Shown in pieces: positions 1-13,172 of a DNA stretch of 64,000 nt. Position 1 is the stretch's first letter. The number at the start of each line of letters is the position of its first letter. The notes beneath the pieces are model-generated. The model saw only the letters and a program-made list of their open reading frames with translations. It was not told the origin of the DNA and did not search any database. This DNA is from Blepharisma japonicum (Eukaryota > Ciliophora > Heterotrichea > Heterotrichida > Blepharismidae). The stretch lies in assembly GCA_949751835.1 (NCBI GenBank), contig CATKHK010000017.1, forward strand, positions 310,001 to 374,000. Reading direction: 5' to 3'. A program made the translations under genes and the position numbers.

Positions 1-2
1 TA

Positions 3-1904
3 GATAGATATCATGTAAAGGACTTCAAAAAGGCAACATTAACACAAGCAGGACTTAATATCTTTAAAAAGGAAGTTTTTGATGAAGTCTCAGATCTTGT
101 CAGAATAGCTCTGATCAATGAAATCACTAAAGAAAGGGAATCAATTACAATAGACCGAGATAGACTAAAAAAATGCTTATTTTGTTTTGTTCAAATGGGG
201 CTAAGTAACGCTGAAATTGTAAAATTCCAAGAATCAAGTGAAAAGAGAGATAGGCTAGTATGGAAAGGAAGCCCAAGTTTAAAGTATTACGAAACTATTT
301 TTGAGGCAACTTTTCTGGAAGACACAAAAATCTTCTATGCAACAAAATCAAGTCTATATATTACTTCACTGAGCTGCCCTGAGTTTTTAAATAAAGCAAA
401 ACTTATTATTGAGCAAGAAGAAGAAAGAGCTGATAAGTTATTCGAGCCAAGCACCAAGCCAAAATTAATGAATTATATCATTGATGAAATTGTTGCTAAT
501 AATGCTCAATCTTTAGCAGATATGGAAGGCACAGGTTGTTTTGAAATGTTCAAGAACGACAAAAGAGGTGAGCTCAGGATCATGTTTTTACTTTTCAAAA
601 AAAGAGAAAATACCTTAGAAAATATCACCTCAAAAATGGGGCCTTATATTATCTCAAGAGGAACCTCTATAGTTGAAAATCAAGAGTTACAGCAAGATGC
701 TATTGAATATACAAAACGCTTGCTAGACTTTAAGAATGAAATCGACAGCTTATTGGAGTATTCTTTTGAAAATCATCAATTATTTCAGCGATGTCGTGAT
801 ATTTCTTTTCAAGATTTCATGAACAAATGTCCATTTTCAGCACCTTATATTGCTTCATATTGTGATAATGAAATGAGAAAAGGGTTAAAAGGGGTGTCAG
901 AAGCTGATATTGAGCAAAGATTGGTAAATATTGTGAAACTTTTTTCATGTCTGCACGATCGAGATATTTTTATAAGAAATTACACAAGATTTTTAGCAAA
1001 AAGACTTTTGGATGGGACAAGTCTGAGTGATGACGCAGAACAAAGCATGATTGCAAAGCTGAAAGTTGAGTGTGGGAGCACTACAGTTAGCAAAATCGCT
1101 AATATGTATCAAGATATCGCAATTTCTGCAGAAACTCTGGCTGAATTTAAAAAGTTGAGTCACAAAGGTATGCCGCAAGGTGTTGCTTTAAATGTGCAGG
1201 TATTAAGAAGCGGATGTTGACCAGAACAGTCAACAGAAGCCTGTATGATACCTCCAGAACTAGCAGATTGCAGCAGAGCATTTCAAGCATTCTATGTAAA
1301 TAAACATCAAGGGAGAAACCTTACCTGGCTACTTGGGTTTGGACAATTAGAGTTGATCACACTTTTCGCCAGCAAAACTTTTACACTAATAATGAACCCA
1401 TTTCAAGCTGCAATCATTTTAATGTTCAATAGAGGCAACAGTTATACGGTCTCCCAAATAAGAGAAGCTACCAAGCTGTCGGAAAAAACTTTAAAAGCAA
1501 ATCTTATCATGTTTTTTAACCCTAAAAACAAACTATTTAATAAAGAAAGCAAAGGAAAAACACTGGAAGACTCGGAAATGATTACGTTAAATGAAAGATT
1601 TTCATCACCAACTATTAGATGCGATTTTACTCCAAAAAAAGTGAAAAAAGTTGAAGCAAGCTCAAAAGAAGATGAGCAGGCTATATCTGCAGAAAGAAAA
1701 AATATTTTAGATTCGGTAATTGTTAGGATTGCAAAGGCTAGGAGAGTTATAAAGCATCAAGAATTAATTACTGAAGTTATTAGGCAGGTAAATCTTTTTA
1801 GACCTCAGCCTCCAATGATTAAGGCACAAATTGAGAGCTTGATACAAAGAGAATTTTTAGCTAGAGACCAAAATGATAGAACAACTTATAATTATATCCC
1901 TTAA
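3..1904 (+). CDS. Cullin, E3 ligase scaffold (5' end outside window)
   Basis: Scaffold of a cullin-RING ubiquitin ligase. About 633 residues are visible; the frame is open to the window edge, so the N-terminal cullin repeats begin upstream. The cullin homology part contains YTRFLAKRLL, and the C-terminal winged-helix/Nedd8 domain carries IVRIAKARRVIKHQ, where the Lys after IVRIA is the expected neddylation site, then the IKAQIESLIQREFL and YNYIP ending typical of cullins. One in-frame TGA (about 1218-1220) sits exactly where cullins have Trp, in GCWPEQS, and reading it as Trp joins the two halves without a gap. The paralogue (CUL1/3/4 type) cannot be assigned from this much. It ends at TAA. 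Confidence 0.93.
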
Positions 1905-2059
1905 ATAGTAGGATTTAATCAGAAATTTCTATTTATAACGAAAATAAAGTTTTATTAATTGATAGATCGAATTGATTGAGCTAGCATAATATAAGAGTTA
2001 TATATAAGAATTTATAATGATTAAAATAAAAGTAAAAAGTTTTTAAGTCCTTTTAGTCT

Positions 2060-2323
2060 TTAATATGACATTTTTTTAGAGTAGAATTTTTGTCTTCTTT
2101 CCAGTCTCTGTTGCTTTTTGCTTCAGGTTTTTTTCCACTTGTTTTTATGATTAACAATACTAAGCACATCGTCCTCTTGATATTCTTCATCCACGACCCT
2201 TTTCTTTCTTTCACTTGCAATATTGCTTAAAAAGTCATCCACTCCTATGTCTTCACTTCCTTCAAGCTTGTATGGAATATTCTTTTTTGGGCTTGGCTCT
2301 TCTTCGTTTTTAAGATCTTTCAT
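2060..2323 (-). CDS. Small charged protein, 87 aa, unknown
   Basis: Starts at ATG (MKDLKNEEEPSPKK) and ends at TAA; one internal TGA is read as Trp in KKTWSKKQQR. The first half is acidic and mixed-charge (EEYQEDDVLS), the last 30 residues are strongly basic (KWKKTWSKKQQRLERRQK). No membrane segment or signal peptide. The basic tail could bind RNA or DNA, but no family was recognised. It converges with the cullin gene across a spacer of about 155 bases. Confidence 0.6.
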
Positions 2324-2562
2324 CTAATATAATTAATTAATGGTAATTTGTTCTAATTTTTTAAATATAATGCACCCCCATAATTTCAGACTATATTTAT
2401 TTTTAAAATTTAAATTTTAAATTTTTTGCTGTAATTATGAATTTTGAAAGAAAGCTCATTCTTTTCTCTCCATCTAAGAATAACTTAATCTGCTTTCAAT
2501 TTGCCATTTTTGGAAACAATTTTTAGCCATTAATTGATATTTTGTCAGAATATCATAATAAA

Positions 2563-3036
2563 ATGAGCACAAAAAGGCAGCAAAAAGTGCAAGAGGAAGA
2601 AGATGAGCCTCAAAAAGATGAAAACTTTGAATCAGGAGAATCTTCTGAAGAGGAGCAAAAAGATACTAAAAAAAAAGATGAAAAAGAAGTTCAAATGCCT
2701 CCACCGAAAAGAAATAAAAGCGCATATGTATTTTGGACACTTGAAAAAAGACCAGAAATAATGGAAAAATATCCAGGCATTGATGGGAGAGAAATTTTAA
2801 TAAAACTTGGAAAATTATGAAAAAAAACGTCAGAAAAGGATAAAGAGCCATATTATAAAAAATATGATGAAGACCGAGAAAGATACGAAAGGCAAATGCT
2901 TGAATACGAGAAAAAAGGGAAATATTATGATAATGAAGGACACTTGGATAGATCTCAGTTTTTCGGGAGGAGAAGAAGGTCAAGATCGAGTGGTTATGCA
3001 GCCTTTGCGAAAAGAAAATCGCAAGCTGCTCATTAA
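2563..3036 (+). CDS. HMG-box chromatin protein
   Basis: 157-aa DNA-bending protein of the HMGB/SSRP1-box kind. An acidic, low-complexity N-terminus (residues 1-50, EEEDEPQ and GESSEEEQ) precedes a single HMG box at about residues 53-122: PPPKRNKSAYVFW, then GKLWKKTSEKDKEPY and YYKKYDEDRERYERQ. The central Trp of the box (GKLWK) is encoded by TGA, as the family requires. The tail is rich in Arg/Ser and Lys. The first ATG at 2563 is preferred over an upstream TTG. It probably acts in chromatin as an abundant architectural factor. Confidence 0.9.
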
Positions 3037-3100
3037 TTTTAACTTATATAAATTTATATCTAATTGATAATGCTAATTTCGCCCTATTTGTATAAATAAA

Positions 3101-4093
3101 ATGGAAAACCCTCGGAGAAGTTCACGTCGCCGAATCAACGCTAAAAGAAAATCTGATATCGTATATTTCGATGACCCAAAAGACAAAACTCTCATAAACA
3201 AAGTCCAAACAAAAGCCAAAATCGAACTTAATGATGAAGAAAGAAACTTACTCTACCCAGACAAGCCGCAAGATGAAAAGCGATTTTGCATCTGCAATAG
3301 AACAGAGCTCGAAACTCAAGGGCTTACAATGATTGAGTGCGATATGTGTAATGACTGGTTCCATGATGAATGTATAGGGATGACTTCTGAGGAAATGGAA
3401 AACCTCGACTCTTTCATTTGCCCCAAATGCTCAGGAAAACCATTTAAACTCCCAGTAAAAAGGCCACAGCCAAGCAATGCAGATATTGAAATCCTACTGA
3501 CAGCTTTAGCAGAAATTGACGAAGAAAAGCCTAAACTCAAAAAAAGGCAGATTGATGTTCAAGCCTCGACTCATAAAATTTCAGTATTTCACCTTGCTCA
3601 ACCTATAAATACAGGAAGATATAATAATGTTATAGGTTATATCAGGAATGACTCTCATCCAAATCCTAATGAAGATAATGGAAATATTATTCCAATTACC
3701 CTTGGGGATATTGACAGAGGCATAGTCTGTGGCACTTGGGGTAATTTTAAAGTTTCTTCTACACAGGATGGGAGATTGCTAGTATCTAAAGATTATTCGT
3801 TTAGAACTCCCATTAAGGATTTTAAGAAAAAAGAAGAAGAGGCAATAACCCATTCCGTTCCTGTTGCAGACATTGAAGTCGAAAATGAAGGAAGCCACTG
3901 TATAATTAAATGTGATGATTCAGAAGATCTGGTAATTCCAACGGTTGATTTTTCTTGCAGGCTTGATAATGAGAAAGCCCAAAAACTGACGGAGCTATTT
4001 GGGATTGATTGCAGCTGGAAAAGCTTAAGAGAAGCTATAAATTCAAAGATCAAGCATAAACCTTCAATTCTGCTTAAAGTGAATACAAATTAG
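3101..4093 (+). CDS. PHD-finger protein, 330 aa
   Basis: One PHD finger at about residues 54-102 with the C4HC3 zinc ligands in order: CICN, IECDMCNDWFHDEC and FICPKCS. The WFHDEC aromatic/His signature is intact, so a histone H3-tail reader is likely. A basic N-terminus (RRSSRRRINAKRK) may serve nuclear import. The C-terminal 200 residues form a mixed, probably beta-rich region (LGDIDRGIVCGTWGNF) that I do not recognise. Single exon, ATG to TAG, no in-frame TGA needed. Confidence 0.85.
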   Translation: MENPRRSSRRRINAKRKSDIVYFDDPKDKTLINKVQTKAKIELNDEERNLLYPDKPQDEKRFCICNRTELETQGLTMIECDMCNDWFHDECIGMTSEEMENLDSFICPKCSGKPFKLPVKRPQPSNADIEILLTALAEIDEEKPKLKKRQIDVQASTHKISVFHLAQPINTGRYNNVIGYIRNDSHPNPNEDNGNIIPITLGDIDRGIVCGTWGNFKVSSTQDGRLLVSKDYSFRTPIKDFKKKEEEAITHSVPVADIEVENEGSHCIIKCDDSEDLVIPTVDFSCRLDNEKAQKLTELFGIDCSWKSLREAINSKIKHKPSILLKVNTN

Positions 4094-4512
4094 GTATAAT
4101 ATAATAAAATATGATTTGATAAAGTTAATATATAATTATAGGATAAGCAATTAATATATATACTTATAGATAGCAGTTGGGAGATTTTAAAAATTTTTAT
4201 CAAAGCAATTTATAGATTAAGATAGCTTAAGTGGATGTATTGCTCTATAAGCCTAATGTTCGGTATTCAGTTAGAAGTTAAATTATTCAAGAATAATTAT
4301 TATGCTATTAAGGCCAGTGTTTAATCCTAAGCTTGACCAAGATGGCATTGAATTAAACGCATATATAAATCTTAGAGAAGCAAGAAGTATCGGAAAGTCT
4401 GTGCTAAGGATATTAGTTTTTAAAATAACTAATAAAATAACTGAAAAATTTAAAAATGTCCATCAATTTAACCTTTCCTGATGAATTTCTAAAAATGAAT
4501 TAAATATAATTA
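4094..4512. other. AT-rich intergenic spacer with a weak small ORF
   Basis: Spacer between the PHD gene and the first EF-hand gene. A plus-strand ATG at 4302 stays open for about 82 codons (MLLRPVFNPKLDQDG...) if TGA is Trp, but it runs into the start of the EF-hand gene in another frame and has no recognisable domain. I see nothing else in it. Confidence 0.4.
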
Positions 4513-4794
4513 ATGTCCATTTCACGTATAGATATCCTCAGAGATGATGCTAAATTTGATAAAACTGCTAGATCTTTATTTGATCAACTTGATCTAAATA
4601 AATCCGGTGCTATAGATAGAGCAGAAATAAGAATAGCTTTCCTAAGATATTTCAGAGATAACCATTTGGAAGAACCTTCAGATATTGAACTAAATAAAGT
4701 TTTAAAGGAATTAGATCTCAGCGGAAGTGGCGAAATCGATTTTAATTTATTCAAAAGCTCTCTTAGAAGGATCCTTCAAGAAGAAACAAGATAA
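4513..4794 (+). CDS. Small EF-hand protein 1 (93 aa)
   Basis: Two canonical calcium loops: DLNKSGAIDRAE (about residues 29-40) and DLSGSGEIDFNL (about 69-80), each with D-x-D/N/S-x-S/G-G and a hydrophobic position before the acidic ligand. At 93 residues it is one EF-hand pair, half of calmodulin. The neighbouring gene at 5002 is a diverged tandem duplicate with the same length and spacing. It is likely a cytosolic calcium sensor or a component of contractile/cortical fibres; the partner is unknown. Confidence 0.9.
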   Translation: MSISRIDILRDDAKFDKTARSLFDQLDLNKSGAIDRAEIRIAFLRYFRDNHLEEPSDIELNKVLKELDLSGSGEIDFNLFKSSLRRILQEETR

Positions 4795-5001
4795 ATTAAA
4801 TAAAATTCTTAAATATGCTTCCTTAATTTTTTTGGTTAATAAATCTTGTCTAATTATCTAATCAATTTTAAATTTAAATGGACCTTAATATTCTTAAAAA
4901 TTTCTGATTTTTCCATTTATTAATGCTATTGATAATTGCTCGATATAGCTTATTCCATATTTTAATCCATTAATTATGAATTTTGGATCTATTTAATAAA
5001 A

Positions 5002-5280
5002 ATGTCATCATCGCTGCAAAGAGTTTTATCTGACGAAGCTCAATTTGACAAGGCCTCTAGAACTGTATTTGACTCAGTTGACAGTGATAGATCTGGAAAA
5101 ATTGATAAAAGAGAACTTGGGAATGCATTAGTTACCTTTTCAAAAGAAGCTGGAATCAGTCCACCATCACAAGCTGATATTGATAAATCATTTACCCAAC
5201 TAGACCTTGATAGAAGTGGAGAAATTGACTATAAAGAATTTAAAATCTATATGAGAAGACTATTGGAAAAAATGGCATAA
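5002..5280 (+). CDS. Small EF-hand protein 2 (92 aa), tandem paralogue
   Basis: Two EF-hands with loops DSDRSGKIDKRE and DLDRSGEIDYKE. Both loops match the calcium-binding consensus better than those of the upstream copy. The N-termini align closely (LSDEAQFDKASRTVFD against LRDDAKFDKTARSLFD), showing a tandem duplication followed by clear divergence. Single exon, ATG to TAA. Confidence 0.9.
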   Translation: MSSSLQRVLSDEAQFDKASRTVFDSVDSDRSGKIDKRELGNALVTFSKEAGISPPSQADIDKSFTQLDLDRSGEIDYKEFKIYMRRLLEKMA

Positions 5281-5714
5281 TTAATTTTATTGATTTGATT
5301 TGAAAATAAAATATTTGTTAGCATATTTACAAAACTACTTGCTTAATTCAATTTCTTCTAAACTTTTATTTATATAGGATTTTTAATTCTAATATTCACT
5401 ATTATTTTTCTAGTTACTCAATAATCTGCTTTTATAATCAGTTTTCGTGCTAGGCTGGGGCTACCAAGAGATCTTAAATTATTCAAAATATTTTTTCTTG
5501 CTTTAAGAGAATATCATCGCAGAATGTTTCTTCAAAATATTATATAATTCCTTAGGCTGCTCAGCCCCACCATAATGCTTCAATGGCTAATGTTTAAGCA
5601 AAATATGAAATTTGAACTAAAAGTTTATTTTTATATAAAACATCATTTATTTCTTATAAACTTAGTAAATAATTCATAGAGACCTATGCAGTGCATTCTT
5701 TTCCTGAGTAATAA
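5281..5714. other. Intergenic spacer
   Basis: AT-rich. Two short GC-rich patches (near 5450 and 5552) contain a partly complementary GGCTGGGG / CAGCCCC pair that could pair across about 100 bases, but the rest does not fold into anything I recognise. No gene seen. Confidence 0.4.
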
Positions 5715-6056
5715 ATGGAAGAGAAATTAAAAGAATGCATTCTTCGTTGGAATCGAGTTGGAAGCCCTGATACTTTTCGAGACACAACTATAAAGAGTTT
5801 TTGCAACCAAACACCTCCTAGATCGACTCAGAACCCCGAATACCTTATTGCAAGGATTTCTGGCTTAACCATGGCTGAAGCCTCAGATGCCTTGATGTTG
5901 GCTGAAGAAATAAGGCATTCAGGAATAGAGAGAGTTCTAGCGAAGTTAGAGGCGCTCGGACAAAAAATTCCTTCTGTTTCTGTATCAAAAAGACCGAGAA
6001 AGACTAAAAAGACAAAAAAATCAGAACCAAAACTTAAAAAGAAGCAAAAGTTATAA
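5715..6056 (+). CDS. Small basic protein, 113 aa, unknown
   Basis: ATG to TAA in one exon. Residues 1-90 look like a compact helical domain (LTMAEASDALMLAEEIRHSG and ERVLAKLEALGQKI); the last 25 residues are a Lys-rich tail (KRPRKTKKTKKSEPKLKKK) suited to nuclear import or nucleic-acid contact. No family recognised. Confidence 0.65.
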   Translation: MEEKLKECILRWNRVGSPDTFRDTTIKSFCNQTPPRSTQNPEYLIARISGLTMAEASDALMLAEEIRHSGIERVLAKLEALGQKIPSVSVSKRPRKTKKTKKSEPKLKKKQKL

Positions 6057-6484
6057 AGATGTAAGTAAATAGTTAACTGAGATTTATCGCAAGCTTCTTG
6101 GTTTTGGTTCCCGCTGCAATTTTTTGCATTTATATCTATACAAATAATTTTTTATTATTAACTTTTTGATTGAATAGCCAATTGATGCTTTATTTATTCA
6201 TCACTTCTAAATCCCCCTACTTTATAATACTTTTTATTTCGTATTAAATGGGGATTTAGATAATATTTTACACTAAAATAATATAATCTTGACTATATAA
6301 ATTTATAAGTTTTGCACAGATTTACTATGGCATTATTGCTGATAAACTCTTGGCCATTTTAACTTAAACTTAATGTGAACTCCATTTCAAATGCACAGAA
6401 AATTTAATATATTTTTTATGATATGCAATACTAGGCTGTGTATCTATAAACTTTAACAATTTTAAACAAAATTAAACTGCCTCA
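6057..6484. other. Intergenic spacer
   Basis: AT-rich spacer between two convergent genes. I see no ORF, structured RNA or repeat that stands out. Confidence 0.4.
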
Positions 6485-8023
6485 TTATGGTTTATTTGCT
6501 AAAGCGCTTTTTTGAGACCTTCCAATAATATCTGGAGTTTCATTATATTGAGCCAAACTTTGCATTAGCCTGACTTCATCTCCATCTGTATTATTATAAT
6601 CACCACTAAGTAGCCTAATTCTTGCAGAATTTTTTTCAGGAAGTAAATCACTCAGTTGCCTTGAATAAACTACTTTAGAATTAGTAATTACTTGATTCTA
6701 AATATCCATTACATTTTCTTTTATATTTTTAAGTGTTTGGCTTACAGTATTTTTCATCAAATAAACACAGTCAATCAATTTAGAATCAAAACTCAAAGGC
6801 TCTTTCCCTAATTTTTTTAAATTTTTTCCTGACCAAATTTTAATATTTTCATACACACTTCTTATTCTCCTCAGCTTATCTTTTTCAATTTCTATATCTG
6901 TAAACTGTTTTGCAGCTTCTTCTGACAATCTTTTAGCAGGATTATTTCCTTCTAACTTCGTCATTTCCAATGAATTTATTTTTTCCAACATTTCGTTATT
7001 TTTCTCTATAAAATCCACTATTTTTTGTTTTGATTCATTTATAGTTTCCATAAGATCTCCATACGTCTGCTCCCTAGTCAGGTATCTTTCAACCATTTCT
7101 TGTGCATCATTAAGCCCTGTGATGCTTCTAACTTGCTGAAAGGCTTCTTCAATTGACGAAGATCGATCCATTTCACATTTAAGCTTTTTTTGTAAATAAA
7201 TAAACCACACCCTATGGCATAAGAGCCCTTCTCTCATCTGTAAAGCTCTCATATTTCTGTCTTCATTAGCTGCAGCTTCAGCAATTTCTAGCTGACGATG
7301 AAACCTTTCGTCTCGTTTTCTTGAAGTTTCTTGTTTTTGCTTTACATCTTTTTCAATAATCTCTAATCGCTCTTGAATTTCATTTTTTTCTCTATTAGTA
7401 TATATTTCCAAATTTTTTAAAGCTTCTTTGGTTTGGATTTTCGCTTCTCTTGTCCTTCTTTGCTTATCTAATTCTTCGTTAAGTGTTTGTTGGCCTCTTC
7501 TTATTGATTTATTTAATCCTAAGTTCCTCTTTTCGAGATTTATTTTTGTCATTTTCATTCTTTCAATGATATGTTCATATGCTTTTCTTGTCATTTCAGC
7601 ATCTTCTTGTTTTTTTTTGATGTCATACAGCTGCTCTTCCATTTCTTTTGCTTCTTCTTTCATAGTATCTAATTTAAGCCCTGTCCTGGCTTCCATCTTC
7701 TGTATTTGTTCTAGTTCTTTTTTCAATTTTTCCAGAGTGTTGTCATATATTTCATTGTTCGCTCTATTTTTATCATGTCTTTTTCTTAAAATTCCTAACT
7801 GTGTTGAGACTTCTTTTAATTCTTCAATTTTTGAGACTTTTTGAGTTTCGTCACCTTGAGTAACTGTGCTGTTAAGGAATCTTGAAGCATCTTGAGTAGA
7901 TACCATTTGGCGGATTCTGCGGTGGTTTGCAAGATTAAATGAAGTATTTGTGGCGCTTATGGCTTCCTTTTTTCATCTCGCAGTTGCTGGGGCAGTTAAA
8001 TCAAAAATCCCAGAGTTGTCCAT
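6485..8023 (-). CDS. ODAD3/CCDC151-like coiled-coil protein
   Basis: 507-aa coiled-coil protein from two exons joined across a 15-nt intron (6698-6712); unspliced it would stop at the intron's TAG. After splicing the reading continues for about 70 further residues (VITNSKVVYSRQL to the TAA). Long heptad stretches fill residues 60-240. The segment EEAFQQVRSITGLNDAQEMV followed by VERYLTREQTYGDL resembles the conserved block of CCDC151/CCDC114-type outer-dynein-arm docking proteins. I chose the start at 8023 (MDNSGIFDLTAPATAR), since the frame upstream of the inner ATG at 7906 stays open and includes a TGA-coded Trp. The coiled-coil nature is firm; the docking-complex assignment is an inference. 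Confidence 0.6.
6698..6712 (-). other. 15-nt intron
   Basis: GTAATGGATATTTAG on the minus strand. Removal avoids an in-frame TAG and opens a coding 3' exon in the ODAD3-like gene. Confidence 0.85.
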
Positions 8024-8184
8024 TGAATTTTTTCAAGATTTGTTATAGTTAGAGCAAAAAGTTGAAAAATTCTGTTTAGAAATCAGAAGTTTACAGGGTA
8101 TTTTTTTATTAATGATAAGAATATCCAGAAAAAAAGAAAGAATAATGTAAACTAATCAATAATATCATTGTAAAAAAATAATAA

Positions 8185-9930
8185 ATGAAAGCGATGTCTA
8201 AAGAGCCGGCGGGAAATCTTACAAACAATAGCGCTAGCCAAACTTGTTGTCTCTGCCCTCCTATCTATGCGACATACGCAAGCAGTCCTATGAAGAAAGT
8301 ATCCAGCACTAAATGAGCGCACGTCGAGTGTAAAATTTATTTAGGCATTCAATACATATTAGAAACATACATCGATGATTCTGATCCTGAGTTTCCTGTC
8401 AAAGGAGTCGAAGAAATTGATCCTTCTGCTTATATATTAAAATGCACAATTTGTGAACGAAGATCATGCGGTGTCTGTGTAAACTGTGGAGATCAGTCAT
8501 GTCCATATACATTTCATCCTCAATGTGCAATTAGAAAAGGGCTTAAAGCAGACCCTCCTCATCTATATTGTCCTGACCACTCAAATATCCCAAAAGAGCC
8601 AAAACCTGCTCCTCTCCCTGCACATATGATTAAATCAGAAAAGCCAATTAAGAATGAAATAGTCTTGATTAACCATAGGTTTACCTCTTCTCCATCTATA
8701 AAGCATTTAAGGCGTATAAAAGCTTCAACAGACTCAGACAATTTTTCGATCATTGAAGACAACTTTAAAAAGTTTCCTCAAGATTTGCTTATTAGATCAT
8801 CATTACCTTATGAAAAGAGGGCGATTTCAGGGATTTCTAAGCCGCTCCAAAGCTTAAATAAATGCAGCGCCCTCATACATGGGCATGATCTCGTTGCTTT
8901 AGTGCAGTTTATTTTAACTCCTAGAGAACGAAAAAGAGTGTCCTCAGATTTTTTCATTGTGCAGCCTTATCAAGGAGAAATGTCTAATCTCAAATCTGAT
9001 ATGCTGCTGAAATATTATAAACTGTTTAACAAAGATTTTGGGACTGATTTAGAAATCAATGGAAGGTGCTTAAGCGAAAGTGAATGCGGAACTGATGAAG
9101 TATCAAGAGAATTGCTATATTGCCTTGAATATCTTTCAAGAAAAACTCTCCCTTCAGTCAATCATTTAAAAGGACTTTTATCACTTTTAGTGGAAAAACA
9201 GCAGCCAAGGCTAGACATATCAAAAATCCACGACATAAATCGGGAAGCCTGAACTGTCACACAATGGGGGTTTATTTATAGGTGCCTCAAGTCTGGTTTA
9301 TGCGAAAAAAATCAGTCTGACTACGAAATAAGATTTCACGCTGTCGAAGAATGCGACTGCTGTGTTTGCTATCATTGTAATGAAGATGAAACTATTTTAA
9401 ACCCTTTAATTGGCTGCAGAGGATGCAAACTACTTACACACAGGGCTTGTCTTGGATTTCAAACTTATGTTGATGATTATTATTGTGAATTGTGTAGGGA
9501 AAAAGCATGCCCAAGATGCGTACTTTGTCAGAAAAAAGGAGGGCCTATGAAAAAAGCTGGCCCAGAATGGTTTCATATATCTTGTGCATTATGAGACCCA
9601 AAGAGGGTAGAATTTGAAGACATAAGGAATCTAGAAGGGTTAAGAATATCTGGAGAAAACATGATTGGCCAATGCACTGTGTGCCACAAATCACAAGGTC
9701 TATTATCTCAATGCAAAGAATGTGGAGAGCTAGCTCATTTACTTTGTGCTTGAAAAAATGGGATGAAGTTCGAAACTGAGGATTATATAAGCTCAGGGAT
9801 AAGGAAGCTTCTGGTCAAATTTGTTTGTCATACACATACACCTCAAAGAGATGCTGAAGAACAAAAGGATCTGAGAAGCAGGCCTTTTAGGTACTATGAA
9901 ACACCTAGACTTAAAAGAAACAGGAGTTAA
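8185..9930 (+). CDS. ePHD-PHD-ePHD chromatin reader (581 aa)
   Basis: Zinc-finger protein with three parts. An extended PHD lies at about residues 22-135 (CCLCPP, WAHVECKIY, CTICERRSC, TFHPQCAIRKG, YCPDHS), a PHD at about 390-445 (CCVCYHCNED, GCRGCKLLTHRAC, YYCELC), then a second ePHD (CPRCVLCQKKGG, WFHISCALWDP, CTVCHKSQG, CKECGELAHLLCA). This PHD-knuckle-ePHD order is typical of BRPF/JADE and trithorax-type readers. Trp at WAHVEC, ALWDP and CAWKN is coded by TGA, all at positions where the fold expects Trp. No catalytic domain is present, so it probably recruits an acetyl- or methyltransferase. Confidence 0.88.
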
Positions 9931-10022
9931 AGCATCAACAAATATAAATTTTAGCTAAATTTTGTTATCATTAATATTGGTGAAATTAAACTGTTGTTAA
10001 TTATTCAAAATGAAATAATAAT

Positions 10023-11252
<1,230 letters not shown>

Positions 11253-11330
11253 TTTAATTTTACTATATTCTAATATTTGTATTGCAAAACTGTTATTAAT
11301 GATTTTATAAATTTAAAAGGAAAAAACAAA

Positions 11331-13172
11331 ATGAACATTGCTATGATTAAGCCTTTACTTCCCAAAAGTCGACGACCTTTGCCTCATCCAGAAGATTGGA
11401 ACGATCGTTTTACCCTCGCAAAAATCCCTAATTATGATACCTCTTCTGGTACTCACATATCATCTTTGAACCAGTCCAAAAGTAATGTTAAAAACATAAG
11501 GGGCAGCTCTCTAAAACCTCAATCAAGCAGCGGCTCCACAAAATCAAGAAACCTCACAAGAAGTTCATCAAGATCAAGCAGAAGGCGTCCACAAGAACTT
11601 ACAGATAACCAAGTAGAAATCTTAAAAGACGAGCTGAGAAACACATGAAGAACTTTTCAAATCCCAGAACAGCACCAAACTCTATATGAAAACAGAGTTT
11701 TTACCTTATCAAAACCAAAAATAGCAGCATTAGTGGCAAGAGAAATTGACTCAATAGAAAAAAGCACGTCAAATATATGTGAAATTTTGAATTTAATAAG
11801 AGACAGAGAGTATTTATTGTCAAAAATAAAAGAAGAAGCTGATATGGTAGAGAAAATCACTGATAAAGTAGAGCTTGAAATGGCAAAGTATGAATGTGCA
11901 GACTATTTAAAAAAATTAAGAGAAGTAACTCTCAATACAGTTGAAAACATTTGCATATGAAGAGAATTTTTTAAAGACTTGACCTTAGATTTTCAATGAG
12001 AGTCCAAAGGGTATTTAGAAAAAATGCAGACTGATACTTTATTCTTAAAAGAAACTGTGCTTTCTAAATATTTCAAATTTAAATCAAAATCTGATCCTTT
12101 GCTTTTATCATTAGCTGATAAGTCTACAGGGTCTATTATTCAAATAATGAATTTAAATAAAAAAAAGAAACAAAAAATGCCAATTCCTATCTCATATCAT
12201 TCCTATACAAGGTACAAAAAAGCTGAAGAAGTAATCAAAACAATTGGAACTGAAAAAGAAGAAAAGTCAAAAAATAGCAAAAAACAAAATGGATTGAGAA
12301 CTGCTAAATTACTAGAAAATGAGGATGAAGCACAAGATCCTTTTGAAGATAGATCAATGACAAAAGAAGAAATTATTTTATTAGATGAAGATGAAATTAA
12401 GCAGATTTCTGAAGAGTTGGCAAGTGAATTAATTAATAAAGAAGCCTGAGATAGCGCTCCTATGATAGTCAATGAAAGCTTGCGTGATATGATTAATGCA
12501 AGCTTAATGCTTTATTCCAATATAATTCTAGACAAAGTAGTAACGACTGTCTTGATGCAGATGATTCCTGAAGTTTCAAGAGAAGCGTACAGAGAAATCA
12601 ATGATTCTGAGTATATTGATATATGGAATGGTATTATTTTATATGTAGCAGACCAAACTGTATTAGAAATATGTTCGGATGAAGCTTTAGCAATACTTTC
12701 AGAAAATATTACTGAAAGTATTATATCTTCTATTCGTTTAGAGTCTTATGCTATTGAAGCTTTATCTGAAGAAAATTCTCAAAACAAAGATATCGTCCAA
12801 GACATCCACAAAAATCTAATAAACGATTTCGTCACTCTTGAGTGGATTGAAGAGCTTGCTGAAGAAGAGCTCGTTCAATATAAAATTGATGAAGTTCGAA
12901 AAGAATTGCCTGCTCACTTGCAGAGAGAAATTTTTGTCAGGGACAAAGATATAATTTATAATAGGCTTGCAGAAATAGTTTACTTCGGAATTTTGAATGA
13001 TTTTGTAGGAAATCTGTGGACTCCAGGGATAATTATGTCAGCTATTGAAGAAGAAAAAGGGAATCAAGAGATTGATATAAATGAAATTTTCGTATTGAGA
13101 GATCCATCTGTAATTATTGAAGAAGTCAAAAAGTCACAATCTATTAAAATAAATTCTGTGTATCAAAGATAA
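11331..13172 (+). CDS. 613-aa helical protein, unknown
   Basis: One open frame when four in-frame TGA are read as Trp (NTWRTFQ, CIWREFF, DFQWESK, EAWDSAP). Residues 40-95 are a Ser/Arg low-complexity region (SSSRSSRRR). From about 120 to 220 there is a helical segment (LIRDREYLLSKIKEEADMVE), then a Lys-rich linker and acidic patch (FEDRSMTKEEIILLDEDE), and a C-terminal helical half. Start at ATG 11331 rather than an upstream TTG. It lies directly after TTLL1 on the same strand; a ciliary role is possible but not shown. Confidence 0.75.

Noticed and set aside
2666-2983. Minus-strand 105-aa ORF
   Set aside because: Antisense to the HMG-box gene.
4302-4550. 82-codon plus ORF before the EF-hand genes
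   Set aside because: Overlaps the start of a certain gene, no domain, length within chance when only two stops exist.
5440-5570. Structured ncRNA from GGCTGGGG / CAGCCCC pairing
   Set aside because: Only about seven pairs and no flanking support.
7428-7844. Plus-strand 138-aa ORF
   Set aside because: Antisense shadow of the coiled-coil gene, hydrophobic because it reads Lys/Glu codons backwards.
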